A DNA stretch of 5,563 nucleotides from Synergistaceae bacterium. Lineage in GTDB: Bacteria; Synergistota; Synergistia; Synergistales; Aminobacteriaceae. Below are positions 1-5,305 of this stretch, in pieces. Below the pieces are notes generated by a model, which worked only from the letters and a program-made list of their open reading frames with translations, had not been told where the DNA came from and ran no database searches. The stretch lies in contig JAFSNU010000441.1 of NCBI GenBank assembly GCA_017447325.1, positions 1 through 5,563 on the forward strand, written 5' to 3'. Both the position numbers and the translations under genes were made by a program. Position 1 is the first letter of the stretch; every line of letters begins with the position of its first letter.

Positions 1-884
1 GGAATAATTTTGCTCAAGCCGTCAGGGAGAAAATTAATTTTTCTTAAATAAGCCTTAATATAGCCTATTGCCTGTTCAAATGTTTCGCCTTGAAAACCGT
101 GATCGCCGTTTTTAATCACATGAAATTCTGAATCGGGATAAGTTTTTGCAGCTCTTTGAGAATATTCAATCGGAACTATTGAATCTTTATCGCCGTGAAG
201 AATTAAAACGGGCCTGGAATATTTCGGCATGTCTAAATAAATATCATAGTCCCACATATCATTTACGTAAATCGGACTTACATCAAGCCAGCCGTTATAT
301 TTATAAACCGGCGGACAGTCCTCTTTATTTGCAAATTTTTTATGCAGGTCGTCCTGAATTAATAAAGCAGGATATAAAAGGACAAGCCCCGAAATTTCAT
401 CAGCATGACGTGCTGCAGTTATGACTGAAACTGCACCGCCCTGACTGCCTCCGATAATGGCAATTTTTTCAGCGTCAACAAAATCCCATGATTTAGCAGC
501 CTCAATTACACTTTCTAAATCTTTTACTTCGGTCATAACAGACATTTCTGTAGTTTCACCGTCGCTATGGCTTCCCGGAGTTCCGTCCGTTCGAGTTTTA
601 GGGCCGCCGCCCGCAAAATCAAACGTGTAAACTGCTATACCCTGAGATGCAAGGGCTTCGCCGTAAGCCGGCCATCTTCGGGCATAGTTGCTGCCGAGTT
701 CATGCGCCGTGATCACTAACGGAACTTTTGAATCAGTCTCAGGCATGTAAAGAAGTCCGCGCAAAATTTTTCCGCTTGAAAGATTTTTTACATTCATATT
801 AACAACGCGAAAACTTTCGGCATTAGCAAGCCCCGTAAAAATTGCAAAGCTCAGTAACAGCGACAAAAATAATTTTTTAATCAC
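1..884 (-). CDS. Exported alpha/beta hydrolase (esterase/dienelactone-hydrolase-like), C-terminus cut by the window edge
   Basis: The frame is open for 294 codons with no stop, so the end of the protein lies outside the window. I chose the GTG start because a GGGAGG ribosome binding site lies 7-8 nt upstream and an in-frame TAA closes the frame just before it; there is no upstream ATG. Residues 1-22 form a Sec signal peptide (KK, a hydrophobic run, cleavage after ANA), so the enzyme should act outside the cytoplasm. Alpha/beta-hydrolase landmarks are in order: HELG near residue 61 (oxyanion region), FDFAGGG near 88-94, the nucleophile elbow GGSQGG with Ser147, HGDKDSIVP with Asp234, and GDHGF with His262. 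All three members of a Ser-Asp-His triad are therefore visible. The family hydrolyses esters, lactones or similar bonds; the substrate cannot be read from the sequence. It is divergent from the MerR gene and its promoter matches that of the second hydrolase, so it is probably MerR-controlled. Confidence 0.9.
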   Translation of the reverse strand, partial: MIKKLFLSLLLSFAIFTGLANAESFRVVNMNVKNLSSGKILRGLLYMPETDSKVPLVITAHELGSNYARRWPAYGEALASQGIAVYTFDFAGGGPKTRTDGTPGSHSDGETTEMSVMTEVKDLESVIEAAKSWDFVDAEKIAIIGGSQGGAVSVITAARHADEISGLVLLYPALLIQDDLHKKFANKEDCPPVYKYNGWLDVSPIYVNDMWDYDIYLDMPKYSRPVLILHGDKDSIVPIEYSQRAAKTYPDSEFHVIKNGDHGFQGETFEQAIGYIKAYLRKINFLPDGLSKII

Positions 885-918
885 AAATAAAACCTCCCGA
901 GTTTAAAATTTTGATATA

Positions 919-949
919 ATATTAACAATCGGTTTGAACTATCGGTCAA
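919..949 (-). promoter_or_regulatory. MerR-type promoter/operator of the first hydrolase (19-bp spacer)
   Basis: Read on the minus strand, TTGACC (-35, plus coordinates 944-949) is followed by a 19-bp spacer and TAATAT (-10, 919-924). An overlong spacer of 19 bp is the hallmark of promoters that MerR-family activators untwist. The spacer begins GATAGTT, then AAACC. This matches the promoter of the other hydrolase operon (4646-4676) at 20 of the first 25 positions. The -10 hexamer is weak (4 of 6). Upstream on the minus strand lies a 66-bp pure A/T tract that could act as an UP element. The plus-strand promoter of the MerR gene overlaps the site, so binding could control both directions. Confidence 0.65.
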
Positions 950-962
950 GCGTATTTTTAAT
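934..962 (+). promoter_or_regulatory. Candidate promoter of the MerR gene, overlapping the MerR-type operator
   Basis: On the plus strand TTGAAC (934-939) and TTTAAT (957-962) are separated by 17 bp. This is a reasonable sigma-70-type promoter with 4/6 and 5/6 matches. Its -35 lies within the putative MerR operator of the divergent hydrolase promoter, which would allow autoregulation. The leader from a start near 969 to the ATG would be about 60 nt, almost entirely A/U. Because the region is so AT-rich, other -10-like hexamers occur by chance. Confidence 0.45.
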
Positions 963-1018
963 AAAAATTTTTAAAAATTTTAAAATTTATTTAATTAAAT
1001 TAAAAATTTAAATTAAAA
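953..1018. other. 66-bp stretch of pure A/T upstream of the MerR gene
   Basis: There is no G or C from 953 to 1018. The stretch is built from alternating A-runs and T-runs of three to five bases, so it may be intrinsically curved or easily melted. It lies between the overlapping promoters and the MerR ribosome binding site. It could serve as an UP element for the minus-strand hydrolase promoter and as an unstructured 5' leader for the MerR mRNA. No open reading frame or GC-containing hairpin is present. Confidence 0.6.
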
Positions 1019-1029
1019 GGAGAAGTTTG

Positions 1030-1437
1030 ATGATTTATACGATGATGCAGGCCTGCAAAGAGACGGACATGACCTATCAGGGCTTGAAGTTTTACTGCAA
1101 CGAAGGCTTAGTCCCGAACGTCAAGCGCGATAAGATTAACAGGAGAATTTTTGACGAACACGACATCGCCTGGATAAAAAGTCTAAGCTGTCTTAAAAAC
1201 TGCGGCATGAGCCTTCAGGAGATTAAAGAGTACACTGAATTATGTCTCGAAGGAGAGTCGACTATTCCTCAGAGAAAAATTATTCTTGAGAGAAAACGGG
1301 CGCAGCTCGAGGAGAGTATCGCAGCACTAACCGCATCTATAGACTATATCGACAAAAAGCAGGAGTTCTATGATGAAGTGCTCGAGGGCAAGCGTGAGTA
1401 TTTCAGCAATTTGATCCCGTGTTCGTGTGAACAATAA
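1030..1437 (+). CDS. MerR-family transcriptional regulator, AdhR/NmlR-like electrophile-sensing branch
   Basis: This is a 135-aa DNA-binding regulator. I chose the ATG at 1030 over the TTG directly before it because AAGGAG (1017-1022) sits 7 nt upstream. The N-terminal winged helix shows the MerR pattern: a divergent first helix, then GLKFYCNEGLVPN (normally TLRYYxxxGLlxP, residues about 18-30), then RRIFDEHDIAWI. It continues with LSCLKNCGMSLQEIKEY (about 52-68) and a long C-terminal dimerisation coiled coil (about 80-115). Cys54 in the LSCLK segment falls where AdhR/NmlR-type regulators keep their reactive Cys, used to sense aldehydes, nitrosative or other electrophilic stress. Further cysteines are at 9, 23, 58 and 72, with a terminal C131-S-C133. 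Such proteins bind between -35 and -10 of long-spacer promoters, which occur in front of both hydrolase units here. The effector is inferred from family only. The gene ends 4 nt from the convergent HxlR gene. Confidence 0.88.
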   Translation: MIYTMMQACKETDMTYQGLKFYCNEGLVPNVKRDKINRRIFDEHDIAWIKSLSCLKNCGMSLQEIKEYTELCLEGESTIPQRKIILERKRAQLEESIAALTASIDYIDKKQEFYDEVLEGKREYFSNLIPCSCEQ

Positions 1438-1451
1438 GAATTTATAATTCT
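1437..1451. repeat. Short AT-rich hairpin across two convergent stop codons
   Basis: AGAATT (1437-1442) and AATTCT (1446-1451) form a 6-bp stem with a 3-nt loop over the 4-nt gap between the MerR stop and the HxlR stop. It could end transcription weakly in both directions, but the stem has only one G-C pair. No stronger terminator lies between the two genes. Confidence 0.3.
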
Positions 1452-1840
1452 AAATTACGTCTCTTGATATATTCAATGTACTCTTTTCCAAAAGTTTCAA
1501 TACTATCCAGGACAGGTTGAAAACTTTTGCCAATTTCAGTTAAAGAATATTCAACTTGAGGCGGAACTGTCGGGTAAACTTCTCTATGAACAAGGCTCTC
1601 ATATTCCATAAACTTTAACTGCTGCGATAAAGTTGAATGTGCGATGCCAATTTGTTTGCGAAGTTCATTAAACCTCTTTGCTCCGCTTGAAAGTTCATGA
1701 AAGATTAAAATTGACCATTTGCCCGCAAGTAATTCTTGAACTGTCACGAATTGACATTTGCAAAATAAATTATTTTTTTCAAAATCAATTTTCTTCACTT
1801 TATCACCTAAATCTCCATTAAAAACTATCTGATAATTCAA
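1442..1840 (-). CDS. HxlR-family winged-helix transcriptional regulator
   Basis: This 132-aa protein matches the HxlR/DUF24 pattern through most of its length: ELLAGKWSILIFHEL (about 36-50), G.KRFNELRKQIG.AHSTLSQQL (about 53-75, recognition helix), then the wing VHREVYP.VPPQVEYSLTEIGKS (about 84-106) and a final dimerisation helix. The start is TTG at 1840, supported by AGAAGG 5 nt upstream; the next plausible start (GTG, codon 15) would trim the N-terminal extension. C27-K-C29 sits just before the HTH core. HxlR relatives such as HypR, YodB and CatR in Bacillus sense quinones, diamide or hypochlorite through an N-terminal Cys, so redox sensing is a reasonable inference. It is divergent from the NAD(P)-binding protein gene, the usual arrangement for a regulator and its target oxidoreductase. 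An inverted repeat in the shared 74-bp gap is the likely operator. Confidence 0.92.
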   Translation of the reverse strand: MNYQIVFNGDLGDKVKKIDFEKNNLFCKCQFVTVQELLAGKWSILIFHELSSGAKRFNELRKQIGIAHSTLSQQLKFMEYESLVHREVYPTVPPQVEYSLTEIGKSFQPVLDSIETFGKEYIEYIKRRNLEL

Positions 1841-1850
1841 AAAAACCTTC

Positions 1851-1878
1851 TTTGATTATTTTATCAAATTGTTATAAT
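1851..1878 (+). promoter_or_regulatory. HxlR-type operator overlapping the promoter of the reductase gene
   Basis: TTTGAT (1851-1856) and ATCAAA (1863-1868) form a perfect 6-bp inverted repeat with a 6-bp AT spacer. On the plus strand this overlaps a -35-like TTGATT (1852-1857). It is followed by a consensus extended -10, TGT then TATAAT (1873-1878). The 15-bp spacing is short, so the extended -10 probably dominates. Repressor binding to the repeat would block this promoter. It also touches the AGAAGG ribosome binding site region of the divergent HxlR gene, consistent with autoregulation. Confidence 0.55.
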
Positions 1879-1914
1879 TTATAAAAGTTAAAAATTAGAA
1901 CGGAGGCAGTTAAA

Positions 1915-2544
1915 ATGAAAATTGCAGTAGTTTGCGCTAACGGCAAGGCAGGCAGGAAAATTGTTGAAGAGGCGTTGGACAGAAATTTGGACGTTACGGC
2001 GATTGTTCGCGGCGAAAATAAATCTGCGGCAAAAAAAGTTATCGTTAAAGATATTTTGGATATCAAAAAAGATGACCTTAAAGATTTTGACGTCGTAATT
2101 GACGCTTTTGGCGCCTGGACTCCTGAGACTTTACCTATGCACAGTACGACTTTGAAAAATCTTTGCGATGCCTTGAGCGGGACAGAGACGAGGCTTTTAA
2201 TTGTCGGCGGCGCAGGAAGTCTTTACATTAATAAAGAACATACACAGCAGGTCGCAGACACGCCGAATTTCCCTGAGGATTGGAAACCGCTGGCAAACGC
2301 TATGGCAAAAGCTTTAAGTGAACTGCGTACGAGAAAAGATGTCAAATGGACATATATCAGTCCCGCAGCAGATTTCCAAGCCGACGGCGAGAAAACTCAA
2401 GAATATATTTTAGCTGGTGAAGAATTTACGCTCAACAGCAAAGGCGAGAGCGTTATCAGTTACGCGGACTTCGCTGTCGCAATGATTGACGAGGCCACTA
2501 AAGGCAGCCACATTCAACAAAGAATTTCAGTACTCAAAAAATAA
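1915..2544 (+). CDS. NAD(P)-binding oxidoreductase, NmrA/YwnB-like (putative NADH-flavin reductase, COG2910 type)
   Basis: This 209-aa cytoplasmic Rossmann-fold protein has an ATG preceded by GGAGG 8 nt upstream. The N-terminal beta strand and dinucleotide loop read MKIAVVCANGKAGRKIVEEAL (GxxG at residues 10-13), with VTAIVRG (27-33) following as expected for an atypical SDR of the NAD(P)H-binding class. Further family landmarks are VVIDAFG (60-66), LLIVGGAGSLY (94-104), WTYISPAADF (145-154) and ISYADFAVAMIDE (181-193). The classical SDR YxxxK active site is absent, as in this family, so the reaction is uncertain: relatives are annotated as NADH-flavin or quinone reductases. Length is normal for the group. 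It is divergent from and probably repressed by the HxlR protein, fitting a role in removing quinones or other electrophiles. A hairpin terminator follows the stop. Confidence 0.88.
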   Translation: MKIAVVCANGKAGRKIVEEALDRNLDVTAIVRGENKSAAKKVIVKDILDIKKDDLKDFDVVIDAFGAWTPETLPMHSTTLKNLCDALSGTETRLLIVGGAGSLYINKEHTQQVADTPNFPEDWKPLANAMAKALSELRTRKDVKWTYISPAADFQADGEKTQEYILAGEEFTLNSKGESVISYADFAVAMIDEATKGSHIQQRISVLKK

Positions 2545-2581
2545 GAGACTTTATTAAATCTTATAGTCAATCAAAACATGC

Positions 2582-2618
2582 AGGACAGCCTCAATCTTTA
2601 AAAATTAGGGGCTGTCCT
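2582..2618. terminator. Bidirectional hairpin terminator between convergent genes
   Basis: AGGACAGCC (2582-2590) pairs with GGCTGTCCT (2610-2618), 9 bp, extendable inward by a T-G and a C-G pair, with an A/T-rich loop of about 19 nt. On the plus strand it is followed by T-rich sequence (TTTT, then a longer T-rich run from 2621). On the minus strand it is followed by a TTTT run. It lies between the stop of the plus-strand reductase (2544) and the stop of the minus-strand CMD gene (2636), so it probably ends both. Confidence 0.75.
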
Positions 2619-2635
2619 TAGATTTTCAATTTATT

Positions 2636-3472
2636 TTATTTCTTTCTCTCGTTAAAAACTTCGTTGGCAATTCTTAAAGCGTTTAACGTCCTTGGAAAGC
2701 CGATATAAGGGTTCATTGTCGTAATTACGCCGATGACTTCCTCGTTAGTCGCCCCTGAGTCAAGAGTGCCTATGACATGCGCTTTATATTGAGCTTCAGC
2801 AGTTCCAAGCGTGCCTATTACCGCCATGGTCAGCATCTCCCGCATCTTATAGTTTAAAGTGCCGCGGGTGTAAGTGTCGCCGAAACAAAATGCTGAAAGA
2901 TTATCCTGCAAATGCTTCTGGTAATCCAGCGTAGCGTCACGCATTTTATTTATGCGCTCACCGTACGCGCCGACCTGAAATGCAAGCCCTTTTTCAAAAC
3001 GGTCTGCGTCGGTCGTCGTCCCCTGATTTTCAAGAGGCAGCTTAACGCCTTTTGACCTGAAAACTTTGTTGGCAACTTCTAAGGCCTCAAAGACTTTCGG
3101 AAATCCAATATACGGCGCAACGTGATATAACGCTTCACGAATTTGCAGAGGCGTGACTTTCAGCGCTAACGCTCCCTCGACGGCACGCTTTAAAAATTTA
3201 TGATTTTGATTTGTCGTCAGCACTACAATCGTAATTAACTGACGCTCAGTGTCAGTTAATTTTATTTGATGCGACAGGTCGCCGTAAATATATTTCTTCA
3301 TGACGGCGGCTAATTCAGGGTCGTCAGCGGCCTCGCTCATTGGCTCTGAACCGTGCATTGCAGCATAATTTTCGTCAGCGATTTTTGCACGATCATAGCC
3401 ATCAAGCGTGCTTGCAATTGCTGGAAGAGTAATCAGCACTAATAATAAGCTTAAAATTATTATACTTCTCAT
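2636..3472 (-). CDS. Exported tandem-domain carboxymuconolactone decarboxylase (CMD/AhpD-like) family protein
   Basis: This 278-aa protein has two CMD-like repeats. The first runs about 50-140 (LTDTERQLITIVVLTT, then ALALKVTPLQIREAL and YIGFPKVFEAL); the second about 185-275 (YKMREMLTMAVIG, AHVIGTLDSGATNEEV, YIGFPRTLNAL). The second keeps the family His (His232); the first has Ala at the matching place. The only cysteine is Cys196 and there is no CxxC, so it is not an AhpD-type peroxidase. Residues 1-20 look like a Sec signal peptide (cleavage after PAIA), unusual for a family that is mostly cytoplasmic. The ATG has AAGGAGG 10 nt upstream. It starts 19 nt after the upstream hydrolase stop, so the two form an operon and probably share a pathway. 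In the beta-ketoadipate pathway, CMD proteins decarboxylate a lactone that a dienelactone-type hydrolase also handles; that reaction is not shown here. Confidence 0.87.
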   Translation of the reverse strand: MRSIIILSLLLVLITLPAIASTLDGYDRAKIADENYAAMHGSEPMSEAADDPELAAVMKKYIYGDLSHQIKLTDTERQLITIVVLTTNQNHKFLKRAVEGALALKVTPLQIREALYHVAPYIGFPKVFEALEVANKVFRSKGVKLPLENQGTTTDADRFEKGLAFQVGAYGERINKMRDATLDYQKHLQDNLSAFCFGDTYTRGTLNYKMREMLTMAVIGTLGTAEAQYKAHVIGTLDSGATNEEVIGVITTMNPYIGFPRTLNALRIANEVFNERKK

Positions 3473-3491
3473 AACATAAAGTCCTCCTTAA

Positions 3492-4580
3492 TTATAAAGT
3501 TCTTCCAAAAAATTCCTGAAGCTTTTTAATCTCCTGTTCGACGTATTCAGGGACATAATAAGTCTGAATGTGATACGCGCCCTGTATCAAAAATAATTCT
3601 TTGTCGTTCGTGCCGGTCGCTTTTTCTATTGCGTCCTCGGATAAATAAAGCGAATCCGCAGCACTTCCGGCAATCATTAATAACGGCACGCTGATTAATT
3701 TTAAATTGTCCGCAGCGTCCCATGACATCAGCTCAGAAAGGCTTGAACGGGTATATTCAAACGTGGAGTTTGGATGCCTGTGCGTTTTTCCGTAATAAAT
3801 CATACCCTCACGATAAAGGTCATTTGTGATTTTCGCAATGGCATCATCAGTCAATGCGTCAAAATCGACTGTCCCTGACGAAATATTTTCACCTTTTATC
3901 TGCGCTGTCCTCGCCTCTGACGCCTGTTTAAGCGTTTCCTGAATTTTATTAACCTGACTGCTCATGTATCCCTCACGGCGGACACGGCCGGTATTGAACA
4001 TGCTCAAAGTTGCAACGGCTTTTACGCGCTTTTCTGATTTAGCAGCATTTAAAGTGTAACCGCCGCCGCCGCAAATTCCAAGCATTCCAATTCGTTCTGT
4101 GTCAACGCCGGGATAAATGCTCAGTAAATCCACCATGCCGTGAATGTCCTCAGTCCTGAAGAACGGAATATCAGTGTGTCTCGGCTCTCCGCCGCTTCCG
4201 CCCTGATAAGCAGCATCAGCCGCAACTGTAATATAGCCGAGTTCCGCAAGACGCTGCGCAAAAAGTCCTGCAACCTGTTCTTTGACGCCGCCGTTTGGGT
4301 GTGCAACTGTAACAGCCGGATATTTTTTCGACGGATCGTAATCCGCAGGTGTGTAAACGTTCGCAGCGATTTTAATTCCGTTAAGCTCATACGTAATTGT
4401 GTGAACGTTTACTTTGCCCTTGACATTTTCCGTCAGCGCTCCGCCGTAAACAAAACCAAAAGCATTGCCGTTATAAGGCTCTGGCTTTCTCTCTTGAAAA
4501 CTTTTTACGGGACTGATATCGGCAAAAGCAGTACCGAATAACGCGAATAAAACCATTGCAGTAAAAATTGCAAGTCTCAT
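3492..4580 (-). CDS. Exported alpha/beta hydrolase with a Cys nucleophile (dienelactone-hydrolase-like)
   Basis: This is a 362-aa protein. An ATG 18 nt further upstream (4598) is in frame, but it overlaps the GGAGG ribosome binding site (4592-4596) and would place charged and Cys residues before the signal peptide. The ATG at 4580, about 11 nt from GGAGG, is the better start. From it, residues 1-20 form a Sec signal peptide ending GTAFA. Alpha/beta-hydrolase landmarks are HPNGG (near 94-98, oxyanion region), the nucleophile elbow GICGGGG with Cys170 in place of Ser, MIAGSAADSLY with Asp309 and GAYHIQ with His337. A Cys nucleophile is known in dienelactone hydrolases and in COG1073-type relatives with a GICxxGG elbow. 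A cap of about 90 residues (roughly 195-285) is inserted after the nucleophile. It is the first gene of an operon with the CMD protein and has a MerR-type promoter. The substrate is unknown. Confidence 0.9.
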   Translation of the reverse strand: MRLAIFTAMVLFALFGTAFADISPVKSFQERKPEPYNGNAFGFVYGGALTENVKGKVNVHTITYELNGIKIAANVYTPADYDPSKKYPAVTVAHPNGGVKEQVAGLFAQRLAELGYITVAADAAYQGGSGGEPRHTDIPFFRTEDIHGMVDLLSIYPGVDTERIGMLGICGGGGYTLNAAKSEKRVKAVATLSMFNTGRVRREGYMSSQVNKIQETLKQASEARTAQIKGENISSGTVDFDALTDDAIAKITNDLYREGMIYYGKTHRHPNSTFEYTRSSLSELMSWDAADNLKLISVPLLMIAGSAADSLYLSEDAIEKATGTNDKELFLIQGAYHIQTYYVPEYVEQEIKKLQEFFGRTL

Positions 4581-4645
4581 GATAAAACAAACCTCCATTT
4601 AATTAAAATAAATTAAAATAAACACAAAACAAAAAACTTAACTGG

Positions 4646-4676
4646 AGTATATCAACAGGTTGTAACTATAGGTCAA
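4646..4676 (-). promoter_or_regulatory. MerR-type promoter/operator of the hydrolase-CMD operon (19-bp spacer)
   Basis: On the minus strand TTGACC (-35, plus coordinates 4671-4676), a 19-bp spacer and TATACT (-10, 4646-4651, 5 of 6) form a textbook MerR-activated promoter. The spacer starts TATAGTT, then CAACC, then TTG, almost the same as at 919-949. GTT and AAC form the core of a dyad with a 2-bp centre. A run of A residues lies just upstream on the minus strand (plus 4678-4684). The predicted transcript start is near 4639, giving a leader of about 58 nt rich in U and A. Confidence 0.75.
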
Positions 4677-4805
4677 GTTTTTTTATTAGATATGTTTCTT
4701 AACTTTACAATCAAAGCGTTTACAGAAATTATCATTATTATTATTTTTAGCTTTAACAGAAATGTTAGAAGAATTTTTATTTTTACAATTATACGAATAT
4801 TTTAC

Positions 4806-4896
4806 AAGCTGGAGACACAACAAAAGTATAGCGTTGCCTCGTTTGAATTATGCATTCTATCACAACGCAACACTTTTGTCGTCCTCCTTTCAGCTT
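4806..4896. repeat. 91-bp imperfect inverted repeat (long hairpin) in the 4681-4979 gene-free gap
   Basis: The outer arms are AAGCTG (4806-4811) and CAGCTT (4891-4896). GAG (4812-4814) pairs with CTC (4884-4886), ACAAAAGT (4820-4827) with ACTTTTGT (4872-4879) and GCGTTG (4831-4836) with CAACGC (4863-4868), with small internal loops between. The 26-nt apical loop holds a further GAAT/ATTC mini-stem. It could be a short non-autonomous element with terminal inverted repeats, a structured RNA, or a transcription/processing barrier between the Rpn genes and the hydrolase promoter. TTTTAC occurs at 4800-4805 and again at 4899-4904, a possible but imperfectly placed target duplication. The rest of the gap is AT-rich (including an ATT run near 4733-4744), with no convincing gene. 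Confidence 0.6.
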
Positions 4897-4979
4897 ATTT
4901 TTACATATTAAAAATTTAAAAATAAAATCAAATTCAGTTTATTATATGCTTGCATTGTATTACATAAATTAAAAAATTT

Positions 4980-5270
4980 TTATTCGATTCCATACTCAGC
5001 CATTTTAGCTTTAAACTCAGTTTCAGTCATGCCGGCGCGTGAGGCTGCTTCACTTAAAGTAAGTATGGCGTCTTTAACGAGACCGGCAAGAGTTTTAATT
5101 GTACCTTTATCCTCACCGTGTCCCTCTATTGCCTCGATATTCGCATTGTACATCCGCTTTTCAAATTCCCAGTCTGTATAAGCTGCAAATAATCCCGGGT
5201 TTTCTTTAAAGATATCCTCAAGCTTCAGCATCTTATCTACCATTGAATCCTCTTTTGCAATCGCCTGCAT
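4980..5270 (-). CDS. Stand-alone C-terminal domain of an Rpn-family protein (RpnS-like candidate antitoxin, or gene remnant)
   Basis: This 96-aa protein has an ATG with GAGGAG 8 nt upstream (5279-5284), so it can be translated on its own. It lacks the N-terminal PD-(D/E)XK nuclease core of Rpn (recombination-promoting nuclease / putative transposase) proteins. It carries only the acidic/helical linker (about 1-50, with LEDIF, then YTDWEFEKRMYNANI), a short GEDKG segment, and a final small helical motif (TLAGLVKDAILTLSEAA...AGMTETEFKAKM, about 57-92) typical of the C-terminus of many such proteins. Just upstream in the same frame is TAA GCA CGA GGA GAA, so the frame is closed 18 nt before the ATG. 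It lies 35 nt downstream of a second copy on the same strand and is 94% identical to it at DNA level where both are visible. In E. coli, small Rpn C-terminal proteins (RpnS) inhibit the toxic full-length RpnL. This could be such an inhibitor, or a truncated leftover. Family assignment is by pattern recognition. Confidence 0.7.
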   Translation of the reverse strand: MQAIAKEDSMVDKMLKLEDIFKENPGLFAAYTDWEFEKRMYNANIEAIEGHGEDKGTIKTLAGLVKDAILTLSEAASRAGMTETEFKAKMAEYGIE

Positions 5271-5305
5271 GTCTCGTTCTCCTCGTGCTTACATTTATTT
5301 TTATT

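Noticed and set aside
146..424. Plus-strand open frame of 92 codons
   Set aside because: It is antisense to the first hydrolase, whose catalytic motifs are clear on the minus strand; it has no ribosome binding site and no recognisable motif.
1027..1029. TTG as start of the MerR gene
   Set aside because: The ATG directly after it has the better-spaced AAGGAG and is the stronger start codon.
1872..2066. Minus-strand open frame of 64 codons
   Set aside because: Antisense to the start of the NAD(P)-binding protein; hydrophobic composition is a by-product of the opposite strand.
4121..4541. Open frames on both strands within the Cys-nucleophile hydrolase
   Set aside because: Shadows of a gene with a complete set of alpha/beta-hydrolase motifs.
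4807..4888. Minus-strand mini-ORF of about 20 codons starting at a GTG behind GGAGG inside the inverted repeat
   Set aside because: The GGAGG is part of the hairpin arm and the peptide resembles nothing I recognise; too short to support.
4800..4904. TTTTAC flanking the inverted repeat as a target site duplication
   Set aside because: The right copy is two bases away from the arm end and the surroundings are AT-rich, so a chance match is likely; kept only as a remark.
4692..4919. Plus-strand open frame of 75 codons in the gap
   Set aside because: No ribosome binding site, low-complexity Ile/Phe-rich translation from AT-rich DNA, and it runs through the imperfect inverted repeat.
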